From assembly GCF_014189455.1 (NCBI RefSeq), contig NZ_CP050296.1, positions 2,104,001 to 2,168,000 of the forward strand: a stretch of 64,000 bases of DNA, written 5' to 3'. The notes under the pieces were generated by a model, which was given only the letters and a program-made list of their open reading frames with translations, did no database searches and had not been told where the DNA came from. This DNA is from Mesorhizobium huakuii (GTDB lineage Bacteria > Pseudomonadota > Alphaproteobacteria > Rhizobiales > Rhizobiaceae). Numbering within the stretch: the first letter of the stretch is position 1; each line of letters starts with the position of its first letter. Shown here one piece after another: positions 18,664-28,132 of the stretch. Position numbers and translations under genes: made by a program.

Positions 18664-19827
18664 ATGCCAATCCTGAACCGCGCCGCTGAAATGCAGGACG
18701 AAGTTGCCGGCTGGCGCCGGCATCTGCACCAGACGCCGGAGCTGAACTTCGACGTCTTCAAGACGGCGGCTTTCGTCACCGAAAAGCTGAAAGAGTTCGG
18801 CTGCGACGATGTGGTCACCGGCCTCGGCAAGACCGGCGTCGTCGGCATCATCCGCGGCCGCCAGGGCGAAGGCACCACCATCGGTCTGCGCGCCGACATG
18901 GACGCGCTGCCACTCAACGAGATATCAGGCAAGCCCTACGCCTCGACCGTTCCCGGCAAGATGCACGCCTGCGGCCACGACGGCCACACGGCGATGCTGC
19001 TGGGTGCAGCGAAATATCTCGCCGAGACGCGCAATTTCGCGGGCTCGGTGGCGGTGATCTTCCAGCCGGCGGAAGAAGGTGGTGGCGGCGGCAACGAGAT
19101 GGTCAAGGACGGCATGATGGAGCGCTTCGACATCTCCAAAGTGTTCGGCATGCACAACATGCCTGGCCTGCCTGTGGGCCAATTCGCCATTCGCCCGGGT
19201 CCGATCATGGCGGCGACGGCCGAATTCACCATCACCGTAAAAGGCAGGGGCGGCCATGCCGCGATGCCGCACGGCACGATCGATCCGATCGTCATCACCA
19301 GCCAGCTGGTCGGCGCGCTGCAGACGATCGCCTCGCGCAGCACCGATCCGGTCGAGGCCGTCGTGGTCTCGGTGACCAAATTCCATGCCGGTGATGCCTA
19401 CAACATTATTCCCGAATCGGCCGAGATCGCCGGCACCGTGCGCACCTTGCGCAAGGAGATCGCCAAGAAATCCGAGGAGCGTATCCGCACCATCTGCGAC
19501 GGCCTGGCGACCGCTTTCGGCGCCAAGATCGAGGTCGACTACCAGGCAAATTACCCCGTGACCTTCAATCATGCCGAGGAGACGGTGTTTGCCAGCGACA
19601 TCGCGGCGACCGTCGCCGGCGATGCCCATGTCCATCGCGGCATCCAGCCGGTGATGGGCGGCGAGGATTTCTCGTATATGCTGGAAGCCCGCCCCGGCGC
19701 CTTCATCTTCATCGGCAATGGTGAAACCGCCGGTCTTCACAACCCGGCCTACGATTTCAACGACGAGGCCATCCCGCATGGCATGAGCTACTGGGTGAAA
19801 CTGGCGGAAACCGCGCTCGCCGCCTGA
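18664..19827 (+). CDS. M20-family amidohydrolase (N-acyl-amino-acid / hippurate hydrolase type)
   Basis: A 387-aa metallo-peptidase of the M20D group, which removes acyl groups from amino acids. Metal and catalytic residues are in GLRADMDALP, HACGHDGHTAMLLGAAKYL and QPAEEGGGGG; the dimerisation domain is the central part (about residues 185-300). HipO, IAA-conjugate hydrolases and N-acetyl-diaminopimelate deacetylases share this fold, so the substrate is uncertain. It is followed by a hairpin and the tRNA-Arg gene, and preceded by the 20-bp tandem repeats. Confidence 0.88.
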   Translation: MPILNRAAEMQDEVAGWRRHLHQTPELNFDVFKTAAFVTEKLKEFGCDDVVTGLGKTGVVGIIRGRQGEGTTIGLRADMDALPLNEISGKPYASTVPGKMHACGHDGHTAMLLGAAKYLAETRNFAGSVAVIFQPAEEGGGGGNEMVKDGMMERFDISKVFGMHNMPGLPVGQFAIRPGPIMAATAEFTITVKGRGGHAAMPHGTIDPIVITSQLVGALQTIASRSTDPVEAVVVSVTKFHAGDAYNIIPESAEIAGTVRTLRKEIAKKSEERIRTICDGLATAFGAKIEVDYQANYPVTFNHAEETVFASDIAATVAGDAHVHRGIQPVMGGEDFSYMLEARPGAFIFIGNGETAGLHNPAYDFNDEAIPHGMSYWVKLAETALAA

Positions 19828-19842
19828 CGAGCGCCGCACAAA

Positions 19843-19870
19843 AGGCTGGCCGATTGCATGCGGCCGGCCT
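19843..19870 (+). terminator. Hairpin after the amidohydrolase gene
   Basis: AGGCTGGCCG (19843-19852) pairs with CGGCCGGCCT (19861-19870) across an 8-base loop, with one G-U pair. It lies 15 bp after the stop codon and 41 bp before the tRNA gene. A weak T content follows, so it may be a poor intrinsic terminator. Confidence 0.5.
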
Positions 19871-19911
19871 CTTGGCGAAACGGTCCGAAGCGGCTATGTG
19901 TCGGGCCGCGT

Positions 19912-19988
19912 GGTCCCGTAGCTCAGTAGGATAGAGCGGCAGATTCCTAATCTGTAGGTCACAGGTTCGATTCCTGTCGGGATCACCA
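19912..19988 (+). tRNA. tRNA-Arg (anticodon CCT)
   Basis: 77 bases including the encoded CCA (19986-19988). The acceptor stem is GGTCCCG with CGGGATC (one G-U pair); the D stem is GCTC/GAGC; the anticodon stem is GCAGA/TCTGT with loop TTCCTAA, giving anticodon CCT, which reads the rare codon AGG. The T arm is ACAGG-TTCGATT-CCTGT. No duplicate of its 3' end and no integrase were found in the window, so there is no sign that it is in use as an attachment site. Confidence 0.95.
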
Positions 19989-20240
19989 CTCAGTCACTGC
20001 AAATATGAGTCGCAGCGGCTGGCTCGAAATTCGGGTGATTTGTCCGAGGGTTAGCCGCAGCTCTGACTCGGCCAGTGGGTCGACTAGACTGGGCGCGGAG
20101 CCTTTGCGCGCTTTAGTTATCACCGAAGGCGGCCGTTCCCAGCAATTCGGCGGCGGCGTTGCCACAAAGCAATTTGTTCAACTCGGATGACCGGCACGCG
20201 CCGATGATGGCAAGGAACGGTTGAGGAAGGCATCGACCGA

Positions 20241-21797
20241 ATGACATCGGGCATCCACCACATCACGCTGGTTACACGCAAGGTCCAGGCCAACGTCGAT
20301 TTCTATGTCGGCTTTCTCGGACTGCGCCTGGTCAAGCGGACGGGTGGTTTCGAGGACGCCGAGCAACTGCATCTGTGTTATGGCGACACCATCGGTTCGC
20401 CGGGATCCCTGATCACCTTCCTCGTGTGGGAGGACGGATCACCCGGCCGGATCGGCCTCGGTCAGGTCGCGGAAGTCGCGCTGTCCGTTCAGCCCGGCGC
20501 CATCGGCTTCTGGATCATGCGGTCGTTGCAATTCGGACTGAATGCGAGCGGACCAACGCAGGAATTCGGCGAGCCCGTGCTGCGCTTGACCGATCCGGAC
20601 GGCGTAGCGATCAAGATCGTCGGCAGCGCCCTGCCCGCGCATGCCTCACCGGCCGTCAGCCCGGGAATCGAGCCGGCCAACGCAATCCAGTGCATCCGCG
20701 GCGCGACGATTTTCTCTGCGGTTGCCGAGCAGACCTCGGCATTCCTGCAGGATTATTTCGGCTATCGCCCGCTCAAGCATGCCGGGACCGTGCAGCGCCT
20801 CGTCTCGGACAGCGGGGACGTTGTCGACGTCCGTGACGCCGTTGGTTTCTGGCCGGGCGTGCCAGGGACCGGCGTCGTCGACCATATCGCCTTCCGCGCG
20901 CCGGACCTCGCTGCGCTGGAGACGGTGGAGCGCCGGCTTGCAAGCCTCAACTCCAGCGCCACCAACGTTCACGACCGCAAATATTTCGTATCGCTCTACG
21001 TCCGTGAGCCGGGAGAGACCTTGTTCGAACTCGCAACGGACGGACCCGGAATGACGGTCGATGAACCCATCGAAACCCTCGGTTCGGTGCTCTTCGTTCC
21101 GCCTTCCGACGCCGAGCGGGCGGACGCCATCCGCACGCGGCTGCCGCAGTTTTCGTTGCCTGGCGAGGATCGCATACGGTATCTCGACCTGCCCTTCGTG
21201 CACCGGTTCCATGTGCCATCCGACCCGGACGGCACGACGCTCGTGCTGTTGCATGGGACCGGCGGCAACGAGGCCGACCTGATGCCGTTCGCGGCGAGCC
21301 TGGCGCCGCGCGCCACCTTGATGGGGGTGCGTGGGCGCAGCGTCGAGGAGGGCACCTTGCGCTGGTTCCGCCGGCTTTCGGCAACCGCGTTCGATCAAGC
21401 CGACATAAGGGCCGAGGCAGCAGCCTTTGCCGCCTTCGTGGAAGGTGCGATCGGCGGCTATCGGCTGGACACGGACAGACTGGCGTTCCTCGGATATTCC
21501 AACGGCGCCAACTTCCTTGTGGCGGCCATGCTGCTGCATCCGCCCCTGGCCCAGCGCGCCATCCTGCTTCGCCCCTCACTGGTCCTCGAGGCCCGGCCGG
21601 ACGCAGATCTGTCGGGCTGCCGGATAGTGATGATCGAGGGCCGCGATGATCCCTATGCATCGCTTCTCCCCGGTCTTGCGTCGGTCCTGAGCGAGCGTCA
21701 CGCGACAGTGTCCGCGCTAACAGTGCCTGCGGGCCACGAACTGAGCGATGCCGATCTGCACGTCCTGGGACCGTCGATAGAAAACTGGCTCGCCTGA
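20241..21797 (+). CDS. Fusion of VOC ring-cleaving dioxygenase (MhqO-like) and alpha/beta-hydrolase (MhqD-like)
   Basis: A 518-aa two-part protein. Residues about 1-310 are a double VOC (glyoxalase/extradiol dioxygenase) unit, starting TSGIHHITLVTRKVQANVDF with metal-ligand histidine near the N-terminus. Residues about 325-518 are a carboxylesterase/phospholipase-type hydrolase with LHGTGGNE, the nucleophile elbow GYSNGA (about 419) and a C-terminal PAGHEL histidine. In Bacillus, separate MhqO and MhqD degrade methylhydroquinone and related quinones, so a role in quinone or aromatic-electrophile detoxification is inferred. It is followed two bases later by cytochrome b561. Confidence 0.85.
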   Translation: MTSGIHHITLVTRKVQANVDFYVGFLGLRLVKRTGGFEDAEQLHLCYGDTIGSPGSLITFLVWEDGSPGRIGLGQVAEVALSVQPGAIGFWIMRSLQFGLNASGPTQEFGEPVLRLTDPDGVAIKIVGSALPAHASPAVSPGIEPANAIQCIRGATIFSAVAEQTSAFLQDYFGYRPLKHAGTVQRLVSDSGDVVDVRDAVGFWPGVPGTGVVDHIAFRAPDLAALETVERRLASLNSSATNVHDRKYFVSLYVREPGETLFELATDGPGMTVDEPIETLGSVLFVPPSDAERADAIRTRLPQFSLPGEDRIRYLDLPFVHRFHVPSDPDGTTLVLLHGTGGNEADLMPFAASLAPRATLMGVRGRSVEEGTLRWFRRLSATAFDQADIRAEAAAFAAFVEGAIGGYRLDTDRLAFLGYSNGANFLVAAMLLHPPLAQRAILLRPSLVLEARPDADLSGCRIVMIEGRDDPYASLLPGLASVLSERHATVSALTVPAGHELSDADLHVLGPSIENWLA

Positions 21798-21799
21798 CC

Positions 21800-22417
21800 A
21801 TGCGCACCCTTGAGAACCGTCGGGCAGCGGAGGCGAGCGCGAAACCTCGCCTGCATTGGCATTTCGGCATCCGTCTGCTGCATTGGCTGACGGTGATCGC
21901 GCTCGTGGCGCAAATCGTCATTGCCTTCGGGCCGATGCGGGGGCCGGGCATGGCGATGATGAAGTGGCTGCCGCTTCACATGTCGATCGGCGTGACGATC
22001 CTGGCCATCATCGTCCTCAGGCTTTGCTGGCGCATCTTCACCTGGGCTCCCGTCAGGCCAACCTCGCGGTTGATGCGGTTTGCGACGGCTTTCTTCCACA
22101 TGGTTCTCTACGTCACGATCCTCGCCGTCCTGATAACGGGATGGCTGGGCTACCGGCCAATGCCTTTCATGCCTCCCGCACGGCTCTTCGGAGACTTGCC
22201 CGTGCCATTGGCGCCATCGGTCGGCGCGCTGTCGGCAAGGGGCTTCGCGTTCGTGCATCAGAAGCTGGTCTGGATACTGCTTGGGCTTGCCGGTGTTCAC
22301 GTCCTGGCTGCCCTCGCGCATTTCGTGCTGTTACGCGATGGTGTCATGCAAAGCATGGTTTTTGGCCGGTCGCGCACGGCCTCTCAGGACCAGAGCCATT
22401 CCAGGAAAGACGTGTAA
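21800..22417 (+). CDS. Cytochrome b561 family protein
   Basis: A 205-aa membrane protein with four predicted helices and heme-ligand histidines in RLLHWLTVIA, PLHMSIGV, FFHMVLY and FVHQKLVW/GVHVLAALAH. Bacterial b561 proteins move electrons between quinol and periplasmic acceptors (E. coli CybB is a superoxide:ubiquinone oxidoreductase). It starts two bases after the dioxygenase-hydrolase fusion, so the pair probably work together on quinone redox balance. It converges with the YqaA gene, seven bases away. Confidence 0.88.
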   Translation: MRTLENRRAAEASAKPRLHWHFGIRLLHWLTVIALVAQIVIAFGPMRGPGMAMMKWLPLHMSIGVTILAIIVLRLCWRIFTWAPVRPTSRLMRFATAFFHMVLYVTILAVLITGWLGYRPMPFMPPARLFGDLPVPLAPSVGALSARGFAFVHQKLVWILLGLAGVHVLAALAHFVLLRDGVMQSMVFGRSRTASQDQSHSRKDV

Positions 22418-22424
22418 CGGCTGA

Positions 22425-22859
22425 TCACGCCGTCGCCCACAACCCTGCCGCAATGATCACCGCATAGCGTGCAGCCTTGCCTGTTGCGACAAGAGCGACG
22501 AACACGCCGAGGTTCACGCGTGCAGTCCCCGCCGCAAGGGTGAAAGCATCCCCGACAACCGGCAGCCAGGCAAACAACAACGTCCACTCGCCAAAGCGCC
22601 GGAACATCCGGCATGCCTGCTCATAGCGATCCGGACTGACTGGAAACCAGCTTCTGTTCCGCAGCGTGTCGATGCCACGCCCCAGAACCCAGTTCACCAC
22701 GGAGCCGAGCGTGTTACCGATCGTGGCGACGGCAAGAAGCAATGCGGGATCACCGCGGCCGGAGACGATCAGGCCGGCGAGCACCGCCTCCGATGAAACA
22801 GGCAGGACGGTTGCGGCGAGGAACGCGCTGATGAACAGTGCGCCATAGAGCGCCGCCAT
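22425..22859 (-). CDS. YqaA-type (DedA/SNARE-associated) membrane protein
   Basis: A 144-aa protein with several hydrophobic segments and the DedA/VTT-type pattern: SSEAVLAGLIVSG near the start, GNTLGSVVNWVLGR, and FAWLPVVGDAFTLAAGTARV. YqaA proteins are short relatives of DedA lipid scramblase-like proteins; their exact role is unknown. It starts six bases after the multicopper oxidase gene on the same strand and is almost certainly co-transcribed with it. Confidence 0.85.
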   Translation of the reverse strand: MAALYGALFISAFLAATVLPVSSEAVLAGLIVSGRGDPALLLAVATIGNTLGSVVNWVLGRGIDTLRNRSWFPVSPDRYEQACRMFRRFGEWTLLFAWLPVVGDAFTLAAGTARVNLGVFVALVATGKAARYAVIIAAGLWATA

Positions 22860-22865
22860 GCCGGA

Positions 22866-24374
22866 CTATGCCCGCACGTCGACAATGCCCATCATGCCGA
22901 GCTGCTCATGCTCGAGGATGTGGCAATGATACATCCTTGGCCCCGGCCGGTCCTGCCGCAACAGCAGCCTGACCGTCTCTCCGCGCGCGACGTTGACCGT
23001 GTCCTTCCAGGCGCGATAGGCCGAGTTTGATATGGTGCCGCCGCGTTCGTGCTCGACCACCTGGAACTGCGTCCCATGCACATGGAATGGATGATCCATG
23101 TCCGCCTGGTTGACGATCTCCCAGAGTTCGACCTCGCCTACCTTGGCGACGACGTCGATGCGCTTCATGTCGAAAGCGGCGCCGTTGATCAGGAACCCCA
23201 TCTCCATGCCGCTGGCATTCATGGCCATGGTTTCGGTGAAGACAAAGCGGCGACTGACGGCAGGAGCCCCGAGCTGCGCGACCGGACGCAGCCTGTCCGG
23301 CAGTGGCGGGACCGGCTCGGCCGCCGTTTCGGAAACACTGACCGTCAACAGCGTCAGGCCGGCGTCGGCAGGGCGCCCCGGACCCATCCAGCCGCGGTCA
23401 TAGTCTAGCGTGGTAAGCGCGGCCGCGCCGGGCTTGTCGAAAGCGACGACCAGTTCAAGCCGTTCCGCCGGGCTGAGCAGGATGTCGCCGGCCGCGACCG
23501 GGCTCTCCAGCAGACCGCCGTCCGTCCCGATGATCGTCATCGCCGCGCCGTCGAAGGAGAGCCGCAGAAACCGCGCGTTGGTGGCATTGTAAAGCCGGAA
23601 GCGCCGCTTCGTGCCAAAGGGCACCGTCAGCGTCGGATTCTTCTGGCCGTTGACCAGCACATGGTCGCCGACGCGCCCGTTCATCAGGTCCGTCATCGTG
23701 TTGTCGGGCAAGGTGCCGTCGGCGGCAAGCCGCAGGTCGGTGAACACCAGCACGGTGTCGCCATAGGCGACCGGGATCGGATCGGCCCTCGGCTTGACCA
23801 CGAACGCGCCGGCAAGGCCGCGATAGACCTGCTCTGCCGTCTTGCCGTGCGGATGCGGGTGATACCAGTAGGAGCCGGCACTGCCTTCGGGCAGATCGAA
23901 GCTGTAGGTGCGATCGGTGCCCGTCGCGACAGGATCCATCGGATTGCCGTCCTGGTCGGCCGGCACCGGCATGCCGTGCCAGTGGATGGTGCTTGCCTCG
24001 TCCGCGATCCGGTTGGCGAAGGTGATCTCGACACGGTCACCCTCGACCGCCTCGATCAGCGGCCCGGGGCTGGTGCCGTTGTAGCCAAGGATCGGCGTGT
24101 CCAGTCCCTCCGCAAAACGCACCATGGCGGATGCGGCCGTCAGCGTCGCCTTGAACAGGCCGGGCGTGCTGGCTTCGTTGGCGAGCAGGGGCAATTCGCG
24201 CAACGCCTCGCCCTCCGGCAGCACGGCCGCGCCTTGTGGCGCCGCGCCCATGTCGTGGCCTGCGTGACCGCCCATATCCATGCCGGGCATGTCGTCCATC
24301 TTCATCTGGGCAACGGCGCGTTCACTCACAAGAACCGCCGCAAGACCAGCTGCCAGAAAACCGCGTCGATGCAT
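22866..24374 (-). CDS. Multicopper oxidase (CueO/CopA-like), Tat-exported
   Basis: A 502-aa periplasmic oxidase. The N-terminus HRRGFLAAG is a Tat signal; a Met/His-rich stretch follows (MKMDDMPGMDMGGHAGHDMG). All four copper-ligand motifs are present: HWHG, WYHPHPHG, HPFHVHG and near the C-terminus HCHILEHEQLGMMG, with Cys-His and axial Met. Such enzymes oxidise Cu(I) or phenolic substrates with oxygen; copper tolerance is the likely role but no copper regulator or CopB lies next to it. It is first in an operon with the YqaA protein. Confidence 0.93.
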   Translation of the reverse strand: MHRRGFLAAGLAAVLVSERAVAQMKMDDMPGMDMGGHAGHDMGAAPQGAAVLPEGEALRELPLLANEASTPGLFKATLTAASAMVRFAEGLDTPILGYNGTSPGPLIEAVEGDRVEITFANRIADEASTIHWHGMPVPADQDGNPMDPVATGTDRTYSFDLPEGSAGSYWYHPHPHGKTAEQVYRGLAGAFVVKPRADPIPVAYGDTVLVFTDLRLAADGTLPDNTMTDLMNGRVGDHVLVNGQKNPTLTVPFGTKRRFRLYNATNARFLRLSFDGAAMTIIGTDGGLLESPVAAGDILLSPAERLELVVAFDKPGAAALTTLDYDRGWMGPGRPADAGLTLLTVSVSETAAEPVPPLPDRLRPVAQLGAPAVSRRFVFTETMAMNASGMEMGFLINGAAFDMKRIDVVAKVGEVELWEIVNQADMDHPFHVHGTQFQVVEHERGGTISNSAYRAWKDTVNVARGETVRLLLRQDRPGPRMYHCHILEHEQLGMMGIVDVRA

Positions 24375-24578
24375 CGGTCGTCTCCTCGATCAGTCATTGA
24401 GCGCCAGGGGCGATCCTAAGAGACTGCCGATGCCCGGCCAGGTCAATGCGGCGTTTGGGCCGCCTGGGTTGGCGCGACACTGTGACTGTTGGAAGCTCTC
24501 TCCGAGCTGACGCTATGCGGTCGGCATTAAATGTCCGCCATGGTGCCGACCATCAGCGGCCTACCCGAACAAGCCGGC

Positions 24579-24932
24579 TCAGCCGACCCTGACCACAAAA
24601 TGCTTGGTCACCGGCTCGATGATCTTCCAGGTTCCCTTGAAATCGGCTTCCACCACGAAAGCATCGCCGGGGCCGACTTCGACAGGCGTGCCGCCATCGG
24701 GCGTAATGATGATGCGGCCGGCGATCATGTGGACGAACTCATAGTCGGTGTAGGTCGCGTGATAGGTGCCGGGCGACGCCCGCCACGTGCCCGACATCAC
24801 CTTGCCGTCCGCCGTCGTGTGCTGGACCGCGGTTTGCATGGTCGGGTGACCCTCGACCACGATCCAGCCGGGCAGATCGCCGGCTTCCGCGTGTTCGATC
24901 GCGCCGAATTTGAGGATCGTCTGGTTCGTCAT
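24579..24932 (-). CDS. Cupin-domain protein (DUF861-like)
   Basis: A 117-aa single-domain cupin similar to the EutQ/DUF861 group. The beta-barrel core is seen in GTYHATYTDYEFVHMIAG and GPGDAFVVEADFKGTWKI. Such proteins may be small isomerases or sugar-linked enzymes; no substrate can be assigned. ATG 24932 is preferred because AGGAG lies nine bases upstream; a longer open frame to 25007 lacks this. Confidence 0.8.
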   Translation of the reverse strand: MTNQTILKFGAIEHAEAGDLPGWIVVEGHPTMQTAVQHTTADGKVMSGTWRASPGTYHATYTDYEFVHMIAGRIIITPDGGTPVEVGPGDAFVVEADFKGTWKIIEPVTKHFVVRVG

Positions 24933-25055
24933 GCCTGGCTCCTTCTGCTTCATGTGTCGCAAAGGTCGGATAGCCGATGCACATGACGGGGGCAATGCAC
25001 GTATCACGATAACCAGCGGCGTTCACGCAGCTTGGAAAGTCCTGCCGCCCGCGCC

Positions 25056-25949
25056 CTACGGCTTGTGCCGGGCCGAGACCAGTTCGGCCTTGCGCCGCGC
25101 CGTGTCCAGCCCGAGGCCGATGAAGGCGCGGGCGTGCTTGGCGAGCGCCATATTGTCGGTCCACAGATTGCGCCAGATCGCGGTCTTCTTCGACAGGTTC
25201 TCGTCGACGATTTCCGACGAGAAGGATTCGAAGCTGAGATCATCGGCATAGCCGATGGCGGTCAGCGCATCGAATATCCCTGCGAAGTCGATATTGCCGG
25301 TGCCGAGAAAACCGCGATGGCTCTCGCCAATATGGACATAGCCGATCTTGCCGGCGCCGTGACGGATGGCCAGCCCGACATCGGCTTCCTCGATGTTCAT
25401 GTGGAACGTGTCGAGATGCAGGAAGATGTTGTCCGAGCCTGTGTCCTCGATGAAGGCGAGACCTTGTGCGGCGGTGTTGAGCAAATTGCTTTCGAAGCGG
25501 TTGACGATTTCGAGATTGAGCGTGACGCCGGCCGCCTTCGCCGTCTCGGCGACCTTGGCCAGAGTTCCGGCGCTGCGGTTCCATTGATCGCGCGTCGGCG
25601 CTTCAACCTGCAGGCCGTGGCTGGCCGACAGAATGCCGGCAACCTTGCTGCCGCCAAGGTCGCGCGTCAGCGCGATGGTCTGGTTGAGGATCTCGACGCC
25701 GTGTGCGGCGACCGCCTTGTCGGCGCTCGATATGTCGCCATCACCAGGCAATCCGATGCTGATCGCCACACCGAGACCGAGATCGGCGATGCGCTTGGCG
25801 AGCCAGCCAATGTCGACATCGGCCGGGTCGAGATAGGAGAATTCGATCAGGTCGAAGCCGGCCTCCCTGGTGTTGGCCAGCGTGCGTTCAAGCGCGCTCT
25901 GCGCCGAGCTTGCCGACCAGACGAATGAATGGATTCCGATGCGCGCCAT
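25056..25949 (-). CDS. Sugar phosphate isomerase/epimerase (xylose-isomerase-like TIM barrel)
   Basis: A 297-aa protein of the AP endonuclease 2 / D-tagatose 3-epimerase superfamily. Metal-binding acidic residues are in NLEIVNRFE, HLDTFHMNIEE and HIGESHRGFLG. It probably isomerises or epimerises the sugar brought in by the ABC importer encoded just upstream on the same strand (170 bp away, with a dispersed repeat between them). Position suggests it is the last gene of that operon. The exact ketose or aldose substrate is unknown. Confidence 0.85.
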   Translation of the reverse strand: MARIGIHSFVWSASSAQSALERTLANTREAGFDLIEFSYLDPADVDIGWLAKRIADLGLGVAISIGLPGDGDISSADKAVAAHGVEILNQTIALTRDLGGSKVAGILSASHGLQVEAPTRDQWNRSAGTLAKVAETAKAAGVTLNLEIVNRFESNLLNTAAQGLAFIEDTGSDNIFLHLDTFHMNIEEADVGLAIRHGAGKIGYVHIGESHRGFLGTGNIDFAGIFDALTAIGYADDLSFESFSSEIVDENLSKKTAIWRNLWTDNMALAKHARAFIGLGLDTARRKAELVSARHKP

Positions 25950-26008
25950 GATCGTCTCCGGTTAGCGGCGATGAGGGTGGGCGCGGCCGGATCAATCCGG
26001 TCGCGCCT

Positions 26009-26114
26009 TTAGAGCAATTCCAGGAAAAGTGTGTAGCGGTTTTCCGTTCGGAATTGCGTCAAAACAAGAAGTTAGAGCGGTTCGCCGTTTCCGTGAAACG
26101 GTGAACCGCTCTAG
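26009..26114. repeat. Dispersed palindromic repeat, copy 2
   Basis: Same family and orientation as copy 1: AGAGCAATTCCAGGAAAAG at the left, GGAATTGCGTCAAAACAA in the middle, and a hairpin AGAGCGGTTCGCCGTTTC / GAAACGGTGAACCGCTCT at the right end (26074-26112). It ends seven bases from the stop codon of the sugar-binding protein gene, on the 3' side, and may shape the mRNA level of the downstream epimerase gene. Confidence 0.9.
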
Positions 26115-26120
26115 GAGTGA

Positions 26121-27059
26121 TCAGCGGGCCGCGGTCCAGCCCTTGTAGTCCTTCAGGGTCTCGGCGGTGATCAGCTTGGGATCGAGCAGCACGATCGGTT
26201 CCGCCGGCTTCTTGCCGGCCAGCAGGTCGGCCGCCATCGTCAGCGACTGGCCGGCCATCACATAGGGGTCCTGCGAGGCCGAGGCCTTGATCATCGACTT
26301 GCCGGAAGAGAGCTCCTTCTCGATATCTGGCGCGCCGTCGACCGCGGTGAAGATGAACTCGGAGCGGTTGAGCTGCTTGGCGGCGAGCTGAGCGCCGATC
26401 GCCGTCGGATCGTTGATGGCGAACACCGCGTCGATCTTGTCGAAACGAGTGAGCAGCGATTGGAACACTTTCAGGCCGCCGTCGCGCGAACCTTCGGCGT
26501 TCTGGTCGTCGGACAGGATCTTGATGTCGGCATGCTGCGAAAGCACGTTCTTGCAGCCCTTGACCCGCTCCAGGATCGACGACGATGCCGGGCCGTTGAG
26601 GATAACGTAGTCGCCCTTGCCGCCGGTGTGATCGACCAGATACTGGCAGGCTTCCTCGCCGGCCTTGACGTTGTTGGTCATCACGGTGACGTCGGCACCC
26701 GGCGCCGAAACGTCGAAAGCGGCAACGATGATGCCGGCTGCCTGCGCCTTCTTCACCGCCGGCGCGATCGCCTTGGCGTCGACGGCGTTGAGCATGATCA
26801 CGTCGACGCCGGCGGCGATGAAGGAATCCACCTGCGAGACCTGCTTGTTGAGGTCATAGTCAGCCGACACCGACGTGACCTCGACTTTCGGATTGATCTT
26901 CTTGGCCGCGTCCTCGATGCCCTTGATGGTGGCAACGAAGAAGGGATTGCCGAGCAGGCCGACCGAGATGCCGACCTTGTTGAGGTCCTTGGCCGATGCC
27001 GGCGCGATGGCGACGGCCGCGAACGAGGCGCCGCAGAGCAGTTTGGCGATGGTCTTCAT
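26121..27059 (-). CDS. Sugar ABC transporter, periplasmic binding protein (RbsB-like)
   Basis: About 312 aa, a Peripla_BP_4 (ribose-type) binding protein. Signal peptide MKTIAKLLCGASFAAVAIAP cleaved near ASA-KD. The typical start of the mature protein (KVGISVGLLGNPFFVATIKG) and VFAINDPTAIGAQLAAKQL are seen. Start at 27059 is supported by AGGAGGAAG eight bases upstream. It belongs with the permease and ATPase genes upstream on the same strand (80 bp gap). The ligand is probably a monosaccharide or polyol, judging from the kinase, aldolase and isomerase genes around it. Confidence 0.93.
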   Translation of the reverse strand: MKTIAKLLCGASFAAVAIAPASAKDLNKVGISVGLLGNPFFVATIKGIEDAAKKINPKVEVTSVSADYDLNKQVSQVDSFIAAGVDVIMLNAVDAKAIAPAVKKAQAAGIIVAAFDVSAPGADVTVMTNNVKAGEEACQYLVDHTGGKGDYVILNGPASSSILERVKGCKNVLSQHADIKILSDDQNAEGSRDGGLKVFQSLLTRFDKIDAVFAINDPTAIGAQLAAKQLNRSEFIFTAVDGAPDIEKELSSGKSMIKASASQDPYVMAGQSLTMAADLLAGKKPAEPIVLLDPKLITAETLKDYKGWTAAR

Positions 27060-27139
27060 TACGCTTACTTCCTCCTGATGCACCGCGCCTCTCACGGTGC
27101 GTTACACGAGCCGGTCTTTGATGCCGGCGACCAGGTCAC

Positions 27140-28132
27140 TCACGTTCTTGCCCCTGCCTGGAGCCGGTAGCGGTCGAGGGCGACCGCCACGATGATGACC
27201 AATCCCTTGATGATGTACTGCCAGATGTCCGAAACCCCGGCCAAGATGAGCCCGTTGGAGAGCACCGCGATGATCAGGCCACCGATCAGCGTGCCCCAGA
27301 TCGAACCAACGCCGCCGACGAAACTGGTGCCGCCAAGGATGACGGCGGCAATGGCGTCGAGCTCGTAGGACTGGCCGAGCTGCAGGCCATTGGCGGCGTA
27401 AAGCCTCGCCGCCGACATGGCGCCGCCGAGGCCCGCGAGCAGGCCGGACACGCCATAGACGAAGAGCAGCACCAGCGGCACCTTGATGCCGGTCAGCCGC
27501 GCCGCTTCGGCATTGCCGCCAACGGCATAGATCCAGGTGCCGAGCACGGTGCGCTTGAGCACCAGCCAGGACAAAACGACCACCGACAGTGCGATGACGA
27601 CCAGCCAGGGAATGCCGAACAGCGAGCCATTGCCGATGAAGTCGAACGGCAGGTCCGAGTTGAACACGGTCGTGTCCTGCCCGAGCAGGCGGGCAATGCC
27701 GCGCACGGCCGTCAGCGAGCCCAGCGTGACGATGAAGGGCGGCAGCCTGATATAGGCGACGAGCAGCCCGTTGATGAGACCGAAGCCAAGGCCGGCCAGG
27801 ATGGCAGCGGGCACGCCGAGCAGGCCCCAGTCCGGCACCAGCGACACCAGCACCGCCACCATCGCCGAAGCGGCGAGGATGGAGCCGACCGACAGGTCGA
27901 TGCCGCCGGTCAGGATGACGAAGGTCATGCCGGCGGCAAGCACGATGTTGATCGACGATTGCTGCGTGACGATGAGCAGATTGGTTTCGGTGAGGAAGCG
28001 GGGATTGATGAATTGGAAGCCCGCCGCCAGCAGCACCAGCACCGGCAGCATGCCAAGCGCGGCGAAGGCCGTGCGCAGCCGCCGGCTCCTGACCGTCACC
28101 TGATCCACGCTGGTCATCGTTTTGTCGGTCAT
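27140..28132 (-). CDS. Sugar ABC transporter permease (RbsC-like)
   Basis: About 330 aa with eight to ten hydrophobic helices and the BPD_transp_2 family signatures [15 protein letters not shown] and [19 protein letters not shown]. It forms the inner-membrane channel of the importer. The ATG at 28132 overlaps the ATPase stop codon by four bases (ATGA), which decides the start; the same frame is open far upstream but that is only a shadow of the ATPase gene. Confidence 0.94.
   Translation of the reverse strand: MTDKTMTSVDQVTVRSRRLRTAFAALGMLPVLVLLAAGFQFINPRFLTETNLLIVTQQSSINIVLAAGMTFVILTGGIDLSVGSILAASAMVAVLVSLVPDWGLLGVPAAILAGLGFGLINGLLVAYIRLPPFIVTLGSLTAVRGIARLLGQDTTVFNSDLPFDFIGNGSLFGIPWLVVIALSVVVLSWLVLKRTVLGTWIYAVGGNAEAARLTGIKVPLVLLFVYGVSGLLAGLGGAMSAARLYAANGLQLGQSYELDAIAAVILGGTSFVGGVGSIWGTLIGGLIIAVLSNGLILAGVSDIWQYIIKGLVIIVAVALDRYRLQAGART

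Noticed and set aside
19912..19988. tRNA-Arg as an attachment site of an integrated element
   Set aside because: No integrase, no duplicate of the tRNA 3' end and no change in gene style downstream.
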